NCBI RefSeq assembly: GCF_000831385.1
Contig: NZ_AP014548.1
Coordinates: 2,657,779 to 2,721,778, forward strand
Source of the DNA: Nonlabens marinus S1-08
GTDB lineage: Bacteria; Bacteroidota; Bacteroidia; Flavobacteriales; Flavobacteriaceae
Direction of reading: 5' to 3'
Length of the DNA stretch: 64,000 nt
Shown: positions 35,155-45,041 of the stretch, in pieces
Layout of the letters: every line of letters begins with the position of its first letter
Numbering within the stretch: position 1 is the first letter of the stretch
The notes under the pieces: model-generated
What the model was told of the DNA's origin: nothing
Databases searched by the model: none
Seen by the model: the letters and a program-made list of their open reading frames with translations, nothing else
Program-made: the position numbers and the translations under genes

Positions 35155-35412
35155 TTAAGCTTTCTTATCGAACTTCTTGTATTTGTTTTTGAACTTGTCA
35201 ATACGACCAGCGGTATCGATAAGTTTACTTGTTCCAGTATAGAAAGGATGAGAAGTTCTAGAGATCTCCAATTTAATCAATGGATACTCCGTACCATCTA
35301 CATCGATAGTCTCTTTAGTATTGGCAGTAGATTTAGTGATGAAAATCTCATCATTAGACATGTCTTTAAAAGCGACTAATTTGTAATCTTCTGGGTGAAT
35401 TCCTTTTTGCAT
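35155..35412 (-). CDS. rpmE2: 50S ribosomal protein L31, type B
   Basis: The 85-residue protein starts MQKGIHPEDYKLVAFKDMSN and ends SKLIDTAGRIDKFKNKYKK, typical of L31 type B. The zinc-binding CxxC motifs of L31 type A are absent. The protein binds at the subunit interface of the ribosome. The gene has its own promoter and terminator. Confidence 0.97.
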   Translation of the reverse strand: MQKGIHPEDYKLVAFKDMSNDEIFITKSTANTKETIDVDGTEYPLIKLEISRTSHPFYTGTSKLIDTAGRIDKFKNKYKKFDKKA

Positions 35413-35440
35413 GATCTTGTACTTTGTTCTTTAGCGGCTG

Positions 35441-35470
35441 CAAACTTAATCAATATTATGATATACGCAA
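35441..35470 (-). promoter_or_regulatory. rpmE2 promoter
   Basis: On the minus strand, TTG (35468-35470), 19 bp and TAAGTTTG (35441-35448) match the Bacteroidetes consensus. Confidence 0.8.
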
Positions 35471-35563
35471 AGCCTAATCCTGCAAAAATACATCATTAAA
35501 TGGTAGGAATGCAACTCTAGAGATCGGCTATATTTGCAAGTGAACTTAAAACCAAGTTGAAAT

Positions 35564-36058
35564 TTGGATTCACTAGTCAAAAAAACCGGAGTATTATTTG
35601 GGGTCGTAGGTGCAGCAATCGTCATCGCTTGTTATCTATACATCTGGCAAAATGAAGATTTTGCAAACATTGCATTAGGAATAGGTATCTATATCATACC
35701 TCTAGCTGTAGGTATAGCCGCTCAAGTGTATAGTAAAAAGAGGCAAGGTGGTTTACTTACTCTCAAACAGGCGGTGCTGGCATTTTTCCTATCAGTGCTC
35801 ATAATTTTTGTGGGAGAGGCCGTGATCAATTATTTGATTTTTGTTGTTTGGGATCCTGAGGCACAGGAGACCGTACGAATTTTACAGGAAAGTATGGTAG
35901 AACAAGAAAAAGCAAGCTCTAATGCTGCAGTTCAAGTGAGCGAAATCGATTATAGCTTTAAAGGGTATGCTATTGCCACTGCTTCAAAATTGCTTTTTTA
36001 CACCGTGATTGGAATAATTACCGCATTCTTTATAAAGAAAAACAAACCAACCACATAG
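35564..36058 (+). CDS. DUF4199 membrane protein
   Basis: The 164-residue protein has four hydrophobic segments (about 10-27, 37-57, 68-92, 134-155) and resembles the DUF4199 family. No ATG exists before residue 110, so the TTG at 35564 is taken as the start. A -7 box TATATTTG lies at 35529-35536. The stop is immediately followed by the ATG of the glycosyltransferase gene, indicating an operon. In related genomes this pairing is common; role unknown. Confidence 0.75.
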   Translation: MDSLVKKTGVLFGVVGAAIVIACYLYIWQNEDFANIALGIGIYIIPLAVGIAAQVYSKKRQGGLLTLKQAVLAFFLSVLIIFVGEAVINYLIFVVWDPEAQETVRILQESMVEQEKASSNAAVQVSEIDYSFKGYAIATASKLLFYTVIGIITAFFIKKNKPTT

Positions 36059-37018
36059 ATGCAGCTTTCCATCGTCATCCCATTACTTAATGAAGCCCAG
36101 TCCATCCCTGAACTCCAGCAATGGATAGAGCGCGTCATGGCGACTACAGACCTTTCCTATGAGGTCATTTATATAGACGACGGCAGTACAGATGGTAGTT
36201 GGGACTTATTGAGTTCGCTTTCGCGAAAGCGTGACAACCTCAGCGCCATCAAATTCCTAAGCAATTATGGAAAATCCCAAGCGCTTCATGCAGGTTTTGA
36301 GCGCGCTCAAGGCGAAGTGGTCATTACCATGGATGCTGATTTACAAGACAGCCCAGAGGAAATACCAGAATTATACGACTTAATTGCCCACGGTAAATAT
36401 GATCTAGTCAGCGGTTGGAAAAAGAAACGTTACGACAGTTTGTTGTCTAAAAATATTCCTAGCAAGCTTTTCAACTGGGCGGCGCGTCGTACTAGTGGTG
36501 TACAACTTCATGATTTCAATTGCGGACTGAAAGCTTATCGCCGTGAGGTAATAAAGAATATCGATGTGCATGGAGAGATGCACCGTTATATTCCTGTATT
36601 GGCTGCAAATGCTGGGTACAAAAAGATCACTGAAAAAGTAGTGCAGCATCAAGCCCGTAAATATGGGGAGACGAAATTTGGTTATGATCGCTTTATCAAA
36701 GGGTTTTTAGATCTTGTAACGATCGCCTTTATCTCTAGGTTTGGGAAACGACCCATGCACCTATTCGGCACCCTAGGGTTTATCATGTTTGTGGTAGGTT
36801 TTGTGTTGGCAGCTTACGTTGGGGTTTCTAAACTCTATAAAATGGCTCAGGATCTGCCGTATCAATTAGTAACTACAAATCCGTGGTTTTACATCGCGCT
36901 TACAGCCATGATTTTAGGAAGCCTGTTTTTTATCGCTGGATTCTTAGGCGAGCTCATCATTCGCACTGGCAAACCATTGGAACGCTACAAGATCGCCGAT
37001 GAACGAGCCACTATGTAA
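36059..37018 (+). CDS. family 2 glycosyltransferase, polyprenyl-phosphate type
   Basis: The 319-residue protein has a GT-A catalytic domain: LSIVIPLLNEA, IDDGSTDGS and DAD (92-94), with LHDFNCGLKAYRRE. Two C-terminal membrane helices follow at about 235-255 and 272-300. This layout matches the dolichol-phosphate-mannose synthase/GtrB group, which loads a sugar onto a lipid carrier at the membrane. Residues 53-58 (SLSRKR) are encoded by a perfect iterated palindrome in a surface helix after the nucleotide-binding strand. Confidence 0.9.
   Translation: MQLSIVIPLLNEAQSIPELQQWIERVMATTDLSYEVIYIDDGSTDGSWDLLSSLSRKRDNLSAIKFLSNYGKSQALHAGFERAQGEVVITMDADLQDSPEEIPELYDLIAHGKYDLVSGWKKKRYDSLLSKNIPSKLFNWAARRTSGVQLHDFNCGLKAYRREVIKNIDVHGEMHRYIPVLAANAGYKKITEKVVQHQARKYGETKFGYDRFIKGFLDLVTIAFISRFGKRPMHLFGTLGFIMFVVGFVLAAYVGVSKLYKMAQDLPYQLVTTNPWFYIALTAMILGSLFFIAGFLGELIIRTGKPLERYKIADERATM
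36216..36231. repeat. iterated palindrome copy 14 (perfect, in glycosyltransferase)
   Basis: Exact copy, read as SLSRKR. Confidence 0.95.
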
Positions 37019-37075
37019 GTTTTTTATGGTGTTATGACCCGTAACGGTTAATTTAGAAAGCTCTAATTAACGTTC

Positions 37076-38959
37076 ATGAAATTTCACCTTAGATTTTTAC
37101 TATTTGCTATCCTATTATTACCTGCTTCTAAAGGATTTGCTCAGGAGCAATTTGGAATAAACATTCCAAGTGGGAATGAACGCAACGCAGTCTGCTCCTA
37201 TTTTGAGCAATCCTTTCAAAACAAGCCCAAGGAAACTTCTTTTGTCATCAAACGAGAAGGCAATCAATTGTTTTTTGAAACCAATGACGAGAAATGGGTC
37301 AAGCAACTCTTCAAAAAACCTACTGATGGAATTGCCGTTGATATCGTATCTAAAAAACGATACGATTGCGAAACTACTTCACAGCCCTCACAAGTAAAAG
37401 GGAAATTACTCGCTCCAGTTTATACCAGCGAAATTAGAAAAGGATTGAAACCATTTGAGAACACCAGATACAGGGTTGCGGTAGGTACCATTCCTATTTC
37501 TATGCTCAAGGAAGAGTTAGAGTTCAATATTCTTTTTTTAAATGAAAATACCCTCTGCAAGTACTATACTATTTACAACCTCGCTTCCTACCCATGGGAT
37601 TTGTTAGACATGGGTGTGTATTTAGACTCGTTGACCTTTAAAAATGAGAAGATTGTTAGCGATAGTGAGCAAGCCGTCACTCGCTACAAAACTCTAAGGT
37701 TTGTAATCCCATTTGAGAAGAACAAGTCTGTTTATGATGTTTCAGACATTAAGCCGCTGTATGATTCCCTGCGATTAACAGATTTCAATATTAAAACCAT
37801 AGATATTAAAGCTTATGCAAGTGTGGAAGGAAGTACGCAGCGTAACATGGAATTGCAGCAAGAACGCGGCAGCAGTATCGCTAGTTCTTTACAATCCTTT
37901 CAATCTCCAGAGATTGAGACAGCGATCACAACTTCTGAGAATTGGGTAGAATTTTTCAATGACATTTCTCGCAGCAAATATGCCAGTCTGAAATCATTAT
38001 CTAAAAATGAAATCAAATCTCAATTGGTAGGTCAATTATCTAAAGACCTAGAACCTATTCTTGCTGATCATCGTAAGGCCGTGGTGACTCTAGAGTTGAA
38101 CCGCATAGATGTTTACAAGGATAAAAGTATGGAGGAATTAATAGGCTTATTCAACACCAGTATAGCTGCCGACCAATTAGAAGAGGCAACGGTTATCCAA
38201 AATTCCTTATTTGAAAAGATTAAAGAAAAGGTTTCTCCTGAGGCATTAAAGCAGCTGAATATTCCCGATCAAAAGAAATACCTGGAGTTTTTAAATAAGA
38301 ACACGATGTACAGCTATTTAATGGACATAAGACTGTCGTTGATCGCATACAATGAAATGAAAAAGCTAGCAGAATTAGATCCTAGCAATCCTAAAATTCA
38401 ATACAACCTTGCCGTTCTCAAATTTGTATTGTGGCGCAATAATGCAGCTCCTATAGATGCAAATCAATTCAAGTCGCAAATCAATGACTTGAATAAATTT
38501 AATATAGACCGGGCATTGATTGATCGAATGATGATCAATTACCACATCGTACGTGCAGAGCGTGAAATGCGGAAGCGTAACTTCAATGAAAAGGACAAAA
38601 GCGTCTTGAGTATTCTAAGCACCTACAAAAAAGTTCCATTAACAGATACAGATTATTTGAGCCTAGCACAGTTCCTTACCTATTATGCACAAAGTAGTGA
38701 AGCAGTGAAACTTGTTGAGCCTCGTGCACAACAAATAACCATCGATGAAGACCTCCTATTTTATTATTTAAATCTCACGATGATAGATAAGAGAATCACG
38801 CAAACCGATGCATACCGTACCATAATGTTAAATGCAGTAAATCAAAATAAGGAACGGTACTGCAAACTCTTTGATCCTTCTTTGGAAGGTGGTGTCACTT
38901 TTCAATTGTTAGAAGACGCCTTTTTGAAAAGCACCTATTGCGAGAACTGTCAAGAGTGA
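37076..38959 (+). CDS. large secreted protein with an OmpA-like segment
   Basis: The 627-residue protein has a signal peptide (LFAILLLPASKGFAQ). Around residues 225-280, IKTIDIKAYASVEGSTQRNMELQQERGSS resembles the peptidoglycan-binding core of OmpA-like domains (AYxSxEGxxxxNxxLxxxR). The C-terminal half is helical, with a TPR-like stretch near 440-455 (LAELDPSNPKIQYNLAVLKF), and ends with a CENC motif. I do not recognise the whole protein. It is probably periplasmic or outer-membrane associated. Confidence 0.65.
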   Translation: MKFHLRFLLFAILLLPASKGFAQEQFGINIPSGNERNAVCSYFEQSFQNKPKETSFVIKREGNQLFFETNDEKWVKQLFKKPTDGIAVDIVSKKRYDCETTSQPSQVKGKLLAPVYTSEIRKGLKPFENTRYRVAVGTIPISMLKEELEFNILFLNENTLCKYYTIYNLASYPWDLLDMGVYLDSLTFKNEKIVSDSEQAVTRYKTLRFVIPFEKNKSVYDVSDIKPLYDSLRLTDFNIKTIDIKAYASVEGSTQRNMELQQERGSSIASSLQSFQSPEIETAITTSENWVEFFNDISRSKYASLKSLSKNEIKSQLVGQLSKDLEPILADHRKAVVTLELNRIDVYKDKSMEELIGLFNTSIAADQLEEATVIQNSLFEKIKEKVSPEALKQLNIPDQKKYLEFLNKNTMYSYLMDIRLSLIAYNEMKKLAELDPSNPKIQYNLAVLKFVLWRNNAAPIDANQFKSQINDLNKFNIDRALIDRMMINYHIVRAEREMRKRNFNEKDKSVLSILSTYKKVPLTDTDYLSLAQFLTYYAQSSEAVKLVEPRAQQITIDEDLLFYYLNLTMIDKRITQTDAYRTIMLNAVNQNKERYCKLFDPSLEGGVTFQLLEDAFLKSTYCENCQE

Positions 38960-39031
38960 TAGCATTGTTTGAGGGCTGGTTAGCGTTTTATAAAATACTA
39001 CCTTTGTCTTCTTATTTATTGATAGCCACTT

Positions 39032-40747
39032 ATGGACAAAGATCACATTCAAATTGTCGCTAACGCCTGGACGAAAGCACCGTTTGACACCGATACTATT
39101 TCAAAAACACAAATTCTGATTGACTCTCAATCTGATGAATATTTAGAATCCTTTTATAAGAATTTGGAGTTTGGAACTGGAGGAATGCGAGGCATCATGG
39201 GAGTAGGAACTAACCGCATCAATAAATATACGTTAGGAAAAAACACCCAGGGCCTTTCAGAGTATTTGAAAAAATCATTTCCTGATGAGCAAATCAAGGT
39301 AGCAATTGCCTACGACTGCCGCCACAACAGTAAGGAACTTTCCCTAACAGTAGCTGAAGTATTAAGCGCTAATGGCATAGTAGTATACCTGTTTCCTGAA
39401 TTACGCCCTACTCCATTACTTTCCTATACGGTAAAACGTAAAGAATGCCATGCTGGTATCGTTCTAACGGCAAGCCATAACCCGCCAGAGTATAATGGGT
39501 ATAAAGTGTATTGGCAAGACGGTGGACAACTGGTGCCACCACAAGATAAAGAACTTCTCCAAACCATTGAAAAAACTGATTTCGCAGATATCAAATTCAA
39601 CGGTAATAATGACTTGATCCAATTATTAGATGAAAGTGATGATCAAGCATTTATTGACGATAGCGTTAAAGCTGGTAAAATCGCTGGTGATGTAGATCGA
39701 TCTAAAGTCAAAATTGTTTTTACCAGCCTACACGGTACCAGTATTACGATACTGCCAGACACACTCAAGGCGGCAGGATATACAGATCTTCATATTGTGA
39801 AAGAGCAAGCAGTTCCAGATGGAGATTTCCCAACGGTAGCCTCTCCTAATCCAGAAGAGCCGGAAGCGCTGGCCCTTGCGGTACAATTAGCTAACAAATT
39901 GCATGCGGACATCGTCATAGGTACTGACCCAGATAGCGATCGATTAGGGGTTGCTGTACGAGACAACAATGGCGAGATGTTGTTATTGAACGGTAATCAA
40001 ACCATGATCGCCATGACTGCATTTTTATTAGAGCGTACCGCATTGAAAGATTTTAATAAACCATTTATAGGATCCACAATCGTGAGCACGCCCATGATGC
40101 ACGATCTTGCCCTAACTCATAAGGTCGAATGCAAGGAAGGCCTGACAGGCTTCAAATGGATTGCCAAAATGATTGAAGATTTCCCAGAACAGGATTTCGT
40201 TGGTGGTGGTGAGGAAAGTTTTGGATATATGGTTGGTGATTTTGTGCGAGATAAAGATGCCGTTACCGCTAGTTTATTGGCTTGTGAAATGCTCGCTTTC
40301 GCGAAAGCGAACAAAACATCAGCCTACAACTACCTGCTAGATCTGTATGTAAAACATGGATGTTACCAAGAGCGATTAGTGAGCCTGGTTAAAAAAGGAA
40401 TTTCTGGAGCGCAAGAAATCAAGCAAATGATGATCGACTTGAGAGAAAATCCACCTACTGAAATTGCAGATAAAAAAGTGATAATTATTGAGGATTACCA
40501 GGCTGGAACTCGATTTAATAAAAATTTAGAGAAAGAAGAGGCTATGGATATCCCAACCTCAAATGTGTTGATTTTCTACCTAGAAGATGGGACTAAAATC
40601 GCAGCCCGACCTAGCGGTACAGAGCCTAAAATCAAGTTTTACATGTCAGTAAAAGAAACTTTATTAAATGTAGAAGATTATCCAGTCGTACAAAATCGGC
40701 TGAATGAGAAACTAGATGCCATTTTAAAAAGCCTAGAGATTAATTAA
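39032..40747 (+). CDS. phosphoglucomutase/phosphomannomutase family enzyme
   Basis: The 571-residue enzyme interconverts hexose 1- and 6-phosphates. The phosphoserine loop TASHNPPEYNGYK (Ser about 148), metal loop DPDSDR (about 304), sugar-binding GGGEESFGYMVGD (about 390) and phosphate loop RPSGTEPK (about 526) are present. A -7-like box TACCTTTG lies at 38999-39006. Residues 421-425 (AFAKA) come from an iterated palindrome in a helix between domains 3 and 4. The stop overlaps the start of the next gene by one base (TAATG), so an operon with the ABC exporter is likely. Confidence 0.93.
   Translation: MDKDHIQIVANAWTKAPFDTDTISKTQILIDSQSDEYLESFYKNLEFGTGGMRGIMGVGTNRINKYTLGKNTQGLSEYLKKSFPDEQIKVAIAYDCRHNSKELSLTVAEVLSANGIVVYLFPELRPTPLLSYTVKRKECHAGIVLTASHNPPEYNGYKVYWQDGGQLVPPQDKELLQTIEKTDFADIKFNGNNDLIQLLDESDDQAFIDDSVKAGKIAGDVDRSKVKIVFTSLHGTSITILPDTLKAAGYTDLHIVKEQAVPDGDFPTVASPNPEEPEALALAVQLANKLHADIVIGTDPDSDRLGVAVRDNNGEMLLLNGNQTMIAMTAFLLERTALKDFNKPFIGSTIVSTPMMHDLALTHKVECKEGLTGFKWIAKMIEDFPEQDFVGGGEESFGYMVGDFVRDKDAVTASLLACEMLAFAKANKTSAYNYLLDLYVKHGCYQERLVSLVKKGISGAQEIKQMMIDLRENPPTEIADKKVIIIEDYQAGTRFNKNLEKEEAMDIPTSNVLIFYLEDGTKIAARPSGTEPKIKFYMSVKETLLNVEDYPVVQNRLNEKLDAILKSLEIN
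40294..40309. repeat. iterated palindrome copy 15 (perfect, in phosphohexomutase)
   Basis: Exact copy, read as AFAKA. Confidence 0.95.
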
Positions 40748-42567
40748 TGAATTACTTCAAGGAAATCCTCCAGTTTGCAAAGCCCTACCGCAAGTATGGC
40801 GTTGCAAATATCATTTGTAACATTTTTTATGCGCTTTTCGGGACATTGTCCTTTGTGGCATTGATCCCGGTAATGAAAGTGCTTTTTCAAACCACTAAAG
40901 AGCAATACGTTGAACCCACGTGGCAAGGCATTACTAGATCTAAAGAGTATCTAGAAAGCTACGTCAACTGGTACGTGACTGATGTGGTGAATGAAAATCA
41001 AGAACAAGCATTGATCGCGATGATTGCGCTGGTTTTGATTTTGTTCTTACTTAAAAATCTAGCGGGATATTTTGGCACCTATTTTATCACGTTCTTGCGC
41101 AATGGAGTGATGCGAGATATTAGAAATGCTTTATACCATAAGATTGTCAACCTACCTATCTCCTATTTTTCAGAGAAACGTAAAGGCGATGTGATCGCTC
41201 GCGCTACTAGCGATGCCCAAGAGGTTCAGACCAGTTTCTTGTCCATCCTAGAACTGATTGTAAAGGAGCCACTAAACATCCTCTTTGCTCTAGCAGCTAT
41301 GCTATTGATTAGTTACCAATTAACCATTTTTGTTTTGGTATTCATTCCGGTATCTGGGTTTATCATCTCTTTGATAGGAAAACGATTAAAAAAGCAATCG
41401 GACAACGTGCAACGTGAGCAAGGTTTTTTCTTGTCGCTATTAGAAGAAACTCTGGGCGGTCTTAAGGTCATTAAAGGCTTTAATGCAGAAGGTCGCATGG
41501 AAGACAGTTTTAAAAACAGCACGCAGCGCTATTATAATTTTGCCAACAAGTTAGAACTGCGTAAAGGTCTAGCGAGTCCTGTAAGTGAATTTTTAGGGAT
41601 TTTAGTTATAGGCGTGTTGCTTTGGTTTGGTGGTCGTATGGTATTTAATGGGAGTATCGACGGCGCAATTTTCATTTCGTTTATGGGGCTGGCATATGGA
41701 ATATTAACACCTGCTAAAGCTATTTCTAAGGCCAGCTATGGTGTCAAACAAGGAAATGCTGCTGCAGAGCGAGTCTTGCAAATTCTTCATACAGAAAACC
41801 ATATTAAGGATAAAGAAAATGCGGTGGAGGTTTCCGCTTTCGCGAAAGCGATAGACATACAAGGCTTGACATTTGCATATGAAGATGAAGATGTCCTGAA
41901 AGACTTCTCGCTTTCCATCCCAAAAGGTTCTACTGTTGCTCTTGTAGGTCAATCTGGGAGCGGTAAAAGTACGATTGCAAACCTTGTAACACGATTCTAT
42001 GATGTCCATGACGGCACGATCACCATTGATGGGCATAACATTAAAGATGTGAAATTAAAAAGTCTGCGCGATCAAATGGCTATAGTTACTCAAGACAGCA
42101 TTCTATTTAATGATACTGTGGCTGTAAATGTCGCCTTGAGCGATAAAAGTGCGAGCGATGAACAAGTGATTGAGGCTTTAAAAATTGCTAATGCTTGGGA
42201 GTTTGTTTCACAATTGCCTAAAGGCATTCATACGAACATAGGCGATAGTGGTAATAAGTTGAGTGGCGGACAAAAACAACGCTTGAGTATTGCCCGTGCG
42301 GTGCTTAAAAACGCTCCAATTCTTATATTAGATGAAGCCACCAGTGCGCTGGATACAGAAAGTGAACGACTGGTACAAGATGCCTTAGAAAAAGTGATGC
42401 AGAATAGGACTTCAATCGTGATTGCGCACCGTTTGAGCACCATTCAAAAAGCAGACCAGATCATTGTGATGAACCGTGGAAATATTGTGGAACAAGGTAC
42501 CCATGAAGAGCTCATCAGTCTTCAAGGAGTGTACAGCAATCTGGTCAATATGCAAAGCCTGGCATAG
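40747..42567 (+). CDS. ABC exporter (MsbA-like), intact
   Basis: The 606-residue half-transporter has an N-terminal membrane domain with about six helices (residues 15-330) and a C-terminal ATPase: Walker A GQSGSGKST, signature LSGGQKQRLS, Walker B ILILDEATSALD, switch IAHR. This class exports lipids, lipid A precursors or drugs; the substrate is not decidable. Residues 364-368 (AFAKA) are palindrome-encoded and fall exactly in the variable linker between the two domains. It is preceded by the mutase gene (1-nt overlap) and followed 2 bp later by the pseudouridine synthase gene. Confidence 0.92.
   Translation: MNYFKEILQFAKPYRKYGVANIICNIFYALFGTLSFVALIPVMKVLFQTTKEQYVEPTWQGITRSKEYLESYVNWYVTDVVNENQEQALIAMIALVLILFLLKNLAGYFGTYFITFLRNGVMRDIRNALYHKIVNLPISYFSEKRKGDVIARATSDAQEVQTSFLSILELIVKEPLNILFALAAMLLISYQLTIFVLVFIPVSGFIISLIGKRLKKQSDNVQREQGFFLSLLEETLGGLKVIKGFNAEGRMEDSFKNSTQRYYNFANKLELRKGLASPVSEFLGILVIGVLLWFGGRMVFNGSIDGAIFISFMGLAYGILTPAKAISKASYGVKQGNAAAERVLQILHTENHIKDKENAVEVSAFAKAIDIQGLTFAYEDEDVLKDFSLSIPKGSTVALVGQSGSGKSTIANLVTRFYDVHDGTITIDGHNIKDVKLKSLRDQMAIVTQDSILFNDTVAVNVALSDKSASDEQVIEALKIANAWEFVSQLPKGIHTNIGDSGNKLSGGQKQRLSIARAVLKNAPILILDEATSALDTESERLVQDALEKVMQNRTSIVIAHRLSTIQKADQIIVMNRGNIVEQGTHEELISLQGVYSNLVNMQSLA
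41835..41850. repeat. iterated palindrome copy 16 (perfect, in ABC exporter)
   Basis: Exact copy, read as AFAKA in the linker between membrane and ATPase domains. Confidence 0.95.
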
Positions 42568-42569
42568 CC

Positions 42570-44234
42570 ATGAAATCCCTATTTCACTCTTTTAAGACAG
42601 ATGTTGCTCATTTAGAGAAACCATCACAATTTAATTATCCCTTTTATTATGAGCCACACCCGCTAGCTCTAGTTGCTACCCGTGAATTGCAAACGTATCT
42701 TGAATCGCAAACCCAGTGGTTTCAAGAGGGCAGCTTACAAGAAGCTGGAAAAATGTTCGGTGTACTGGTAGTGGAAACAGAGACTGGTAAGCTAGGGTAC
42801 TTAGCAGGTTTTTCAGGCAAACTGGCTGGTGAAACGACACAAGATTTCTTTGTACCACCTGTTTATGAATTGGAACGAGTAGATTCCTTTTTTAGACAAG
42901 AAACTGCAAAATTAGACGAACTTACTAAGGTGCTACAGAGTTTAGAAACTGATCTTAGTAACATTCAACTACAAGCTGATTACAAAAAGGAATTAACCAA
43001 AATAGAACTTCAATTAGAAACTGAAAAAGAACGCATACAAAGTCGGAAAAGGAAACGGCGCATTCACATAAAAGAGCAGAAAAGAACATTATCTGAATCT
43101 AAATTCCAGCAATTTGAAGCGCAGCAGCGACAACTTAGTCTTAATGATAGTTTTTTCCTAAGAGAATATGAGGAGTACTTACTTGAAAAATTTAGACCTC
43201 TACAGCAGCGCTTTGAGAAATTAGAATCCGAGCTCGAGACCTTGAAAACAAAACGTCGGGAAGGTTCGAACTGGTTACAAGATTGGCTCTTTGACGAGTA
43301 TAATTTTTTAAACGCTCAAGGCGAAATCAGAAACGTCAAAGACATCTTTAAATCCAGAATTCCTGATACACCACCCGCTGCAACCGGAGATTGTGCTGCG
43401 CCCAAATTGTTGCAGTATGCCTATGAAAATAACTTAAAACCCATCACTATGGCGGAGTTTTGGTATGGAGCATCTCCTAAATCCAAAGTACGCCAGCATG
43501 GAAATTTCTACCCTTCCTGCCGCAGCAGGTGTGAGCCAGTGTTGGAATTCATGCTACAAGGAATAGATGTTGAAGAGAATCCGTTATTAGAAAATCCTGC
43601 GACACATAAAGAGCTAGAAATTATTTATGAGGACGACTATTTGCTAGCCATAAATAAGCCGTCAGAATTTTTATCAGTTCCCGGGAAATCTATTTCAGAC
43701 TCTGTTCAAAGCCGAATGAAAGCTAGATATCCTGAAGCAACAGGTCCTATGATTGTACATAGACTAGACATGTCAACTAGCGGGATTTTGCTTGTGGCAA
43801 AAAACCTTGAAATCTATCATGACTTACAGGAACAGTTTGTCACTCGCAAAGTGCAAAAACGCTATGTAGCTGTATTGAAAGGAACAGTAAAAGAGGATCA
43901 TGGATACATAGACCTGCCGCTGAGAGTTGACTTGGACAATCGGCCTTACCAGCTCGTTGATTTTGAGTATGGGAAGTCCGCTAGAACTCGATATGAAGTG
44001 ATTCATCGGGTTATGGATAGCACTAGCGTTTACTTCTACCCCATTACGGGTAGAACACACCAGTTAAGAGTCCACGCCGCTCATGTAGATGGATTGAACG
44101 CACCGATTGTGGGCGATGATTTATACGGCACTAAAGATCAAAGGCTTCACCTGCATGCACAGCAATTAACATTTACACATCCCGTTGCTCAAAAAACCGT
44201 GGTATTACAAACCAAGGCTGACTTTCTCACTTAA
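42570..44234 (+). CDS. RluA-family pseudouridine synthase with long N-terminal extension
   Basis: The 554-residue protein has its catalytic domain from about 345 to 554: LAINKPSEFLSVPGK, HRLDMSTSG (catalytic Asp about 400), KRYVAVLKG and PITGRTHQLRVHAAH. It converts uridine to pseudouridine in rRNA or tRNA. The first 340 residues hold a coiled coil (about 110-235) and a conserved block with GDCAAPKLLQYAY and PSCRSRCEPVLEFM, whose cysteines might bind metal; that is inference. It is the third gene of the mutase-exporter operon. Confidence 0.88.
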   Translation: MKSLFHSFKTDVAHLEKPSQFNYPFYYEPHPLALVATRELQTYLESQTQWFQEGSLQEAGKMFGVLVVETETGKLGYLAGFSGKLAGETTQDFFVPPVYELERVDSFFRQETAKLDELTKVLQSLETDLSNIQLQADYKKELTKIELQLETEKERIQSRKRKRRIHIKEQKRTLSESKFQQFEAQQRQLSLNDSFFLREYEEYLLEKFRPLQQRFEKLESELETLKTKRREGSNWLQDWLFDEYNFLNAQGEIRNVKDIFKSRIPDTPPAATGDCAAPKLLQYAYENNLKPITMAEFWYGASPKSKVRQHGNFYPSCRSRCEPVLEFMLQGIDVEENPLLENPATHKELEIIYEDDYLLAINKPSEFLSVPGKSISDSVQSRMKARYPEATGPMIVHRLDMSTSGILLVAKNLEIYHDLQEQFVTRKVQKRYVAVLKGTVKEDHGYIDLPLRVDLDNRPYQLVDFEYGKSARTRYEVIHRVMDSTSVYFYPITGRTHQLRVHAAHVDGLNAPIVGDDLYGTKDQRLHLHAQQLTFTHPVAQKTVVLQTKADFLT

Positions 44235-44243
44235 ACTGATGTC

Positions 44244-44269
44244 AAAAAAAACCACCGTTTTCACGGTGG
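44244..44269 (-). terminator. terminator between the RluA-type gene and the beta-barrel gene
   Basis: The arms CCACCGT (44252-44258) and ACGGTGG (44263-44269) flank a TTTC loop. An A-run precedes them on the plus strand, giving a T-run for the minus-strand gene. Confidence 0.88.
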
Positions 44270-44292
44270 CTTTCATAAAATCTCGATGAGTT

Positions 44293-44865
44293 TTATAGGG
44301 ATAAACTCAGCGCGACTATAAGTTGTTCTGGTCTGGTGTCGATGCGGCTGCGGTTAATACCACTAAACTCCACCTCATTTTCCTTGAAACCTCGCTCATA
44401 TCTTAAGTCGATTCCTAACCTACCTAGATCTATGCCAACTCCAAATTGCGCTCCGACTGAAAATTCTTCCATGACATCATCTACATCAACATCTTCAAGC
44501 TCCGTATCTAAAATGTACTGTAATGAAGGACCTGCAAAAACATTTAGTGGTCCTATTATATTTAAACCTACTAGAATAGGCGCATCAATTTTATTCACCT
44601 CAAATTCTCCAACTGAATATTCACTATTCAATTTAGTGTACAGCAATTCTGGCCGTATGTAAACTCTGCCTAGATCTGCTTTAGCAAAGAATCCTAAATG
44701 GTAACCGATTTTGTCATCAGGATTTTCGGCACGATTGGGAATTTCATTTTCAAAATCTCCGGTAGAACCATAATTCAATCCTCCTTTGATCCCGAATGCG
44801 CTACCTGTTTGGGCAAAGGCTGCTGCACTTAGTAGCATGAACGCTACACTCCATAATATTTTCAT
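44293..44865 (-). CDS. PorT-family outer-membrane beta-barrel protein
   Basis: The 190-residue protein has a signal peptide (MLLSAAAFAQ) and then GSAFGIKGGLNYGSTGDF, the hallmark start of PorT-family barrels. Strands such as RVYIRPELLYTKL, LNVFAGPSLQYIL and GAQFGVGIDLGRLGIDLRYE follow, ending in VALSLSL. It is a small outer-membrane barrel of unknown function and not clearly PorT itself. It is divergent from the marR gene. Confidence 0.82.
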   Translation of the reverse strand: MKILWSVAFMLLSAAAFAQTGSAFGIKGGLNYGSTGDFENEIPNRAENPDDKIGYHLGFFAKADLGRVYIRPELLYTKLNSEYSVGEFEVNKIDAPILVGLNIIGPLNVFAGPSLQYILDTELEDVDVDDVMEEFSVGAQFGVGIDLGRLGIDLRYERGFKENEVEFSGINRSRIDTRPEQLIVALSLSL

Positions 44866-45041
44866 AGTAATAGGGTTTTATGATACTCAAAACGTATCTG
44901 TTCTCATTTTATTGAATTAAAAACCATGCCACAGGGCAATTTTAAGATAAGCTGCACAAATTGAAGCTATTTCGTACAAGGTTTTCCCAATTTCTAGGCA
45001 AATCATAAATAATAATTATTTTTGTATCTACAATAATTGAG

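Noticed and set aside
41704..42036. Antisense open frame in the ABC exporter containing a RFRES string
   Set aside because: The RFRES string only reflects the palindrome being open in all six frames.
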